From assembly GCA_023091735.1 (NCBI GenBank), contig JALKBU010001144.1:1-15879 (forward strand): 15,879 nucleotides of DNA. The letters are read 5' to 3'. A program made the position numbers and the translations under genes. Shown piece by piece: positions 15,710 to 15,879 of this stretch (the first letter of the stretch is position 1; each line of letters opens with the position of its first letter). Below the pieces are notes generated by a model, which did not search any database, was not told the DNA's origin, and saw nothing but the letters and a program-made list of their open reading frames with translations. Source of the stretch: Trichomonas tenax. Taxonomy: Eukaryota > Parabasalia > Trichomonadida > Trichomonadidae.

Positions 15710-15879
15710 TTTAAATATATTTACGACAGAATTAATTTTACAAGTTAGGGTCCCCCCCATATAGAAAATAAATTTTTGAATTACTTACAAATTAACGTTA
15801 AAATTAATTTTGGAATTCCTGACTTTATAAAATTTATTCAGTTTTAAAAATAATTTATTTTTTTATTTCCTAAGTAAAG
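15710..15879. other. AT-rich end of window
   Basis: This is noncoding sequence with a C7 run (GGGTCCCCCCC near 15748-15758) and otherwise A/T-rich bases up to the window edge. I see no gene. Confidence 0.5.

Noticed and set aside
1..15879. CRISPR arrays, tRNA or rRNA genes, bacterial operon signals
   Set aside because: No regularly spaced repeats, no tRNA T-arm/acceptor combinations and no ribosomal sequence were seen; gene style is eukaryotic.

Overview
The window looks like nuclear DNA of a trichomonad (Parabasalia), most likely a Tritrichomonas-type genome. It is AT-rich, and all four chromosomal protein genes are intronless. Two of the four stop codons overlap a TAAA, the known trichomonad stop/polyadenylation arrangement. 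One gene is a short R2R3 Myb protein of the trichomonad type with a TCATT initiator just upstream of its ATG. A Maverick/Polinton-like element lies next to it. The species assignment is inference, since no rRNA or other taxonomic marker is present.

Layout. 1-858: AT-rich flank with one doubtful 49-codon frame. 859-1776 (+): single-pass membrane protein with an eight-cysteine C-terminal part, unrecognised. 1928-3037 (-): 369-residue coiled-coil protein, convergent with the previous gene. 3038-4145: noncoding. 4146-4643 (-): two-repeat Myb DNA-binding protein. 5055-7656: a 2.6-kb element bounded by two 338-bp, nearly identical terminal inverted repeats and carrying only small genes, several visibly broken. 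7748-14197 (-): a 2149-residue neurofibromin-like protein (HEAT-like N-terminus, RasGAP-like region, Sec14-PH module, HEAT-like C-terminus). 14198-15879: noncoding, with a short GC-rich coding-like island, a pyrimidine tract and a strong hairpin.

The element is the least ordinary part. Its long inverted repeats start AG and end CT. It holds two oppositely oriented genes for the same family of small amphipathic, Lys/Trp-rich proteins, one with a glycine-zipper tail, reminiscent of adenovirus pVI/Polinton minor-capsid proteins. No polymerase, integrase, ATPase, protease or major capsid gene is present, so it reads as a decayed, non-autonomous derivative. It also contains a second, diverged piece of its own terminal repeat. 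Just outside its right end is an inverted, start-codon-less copy of the promoter and first codons of the nearby Myb gene.

The chromosomal genes do not form an obvious pathway. The neurofibromin-like protein would act on Ras-type GTPases and membranes. It keeps the arginine-finger segment but has lost the Phe-Leu-Arg motif, so its catalytic competence is an open question.
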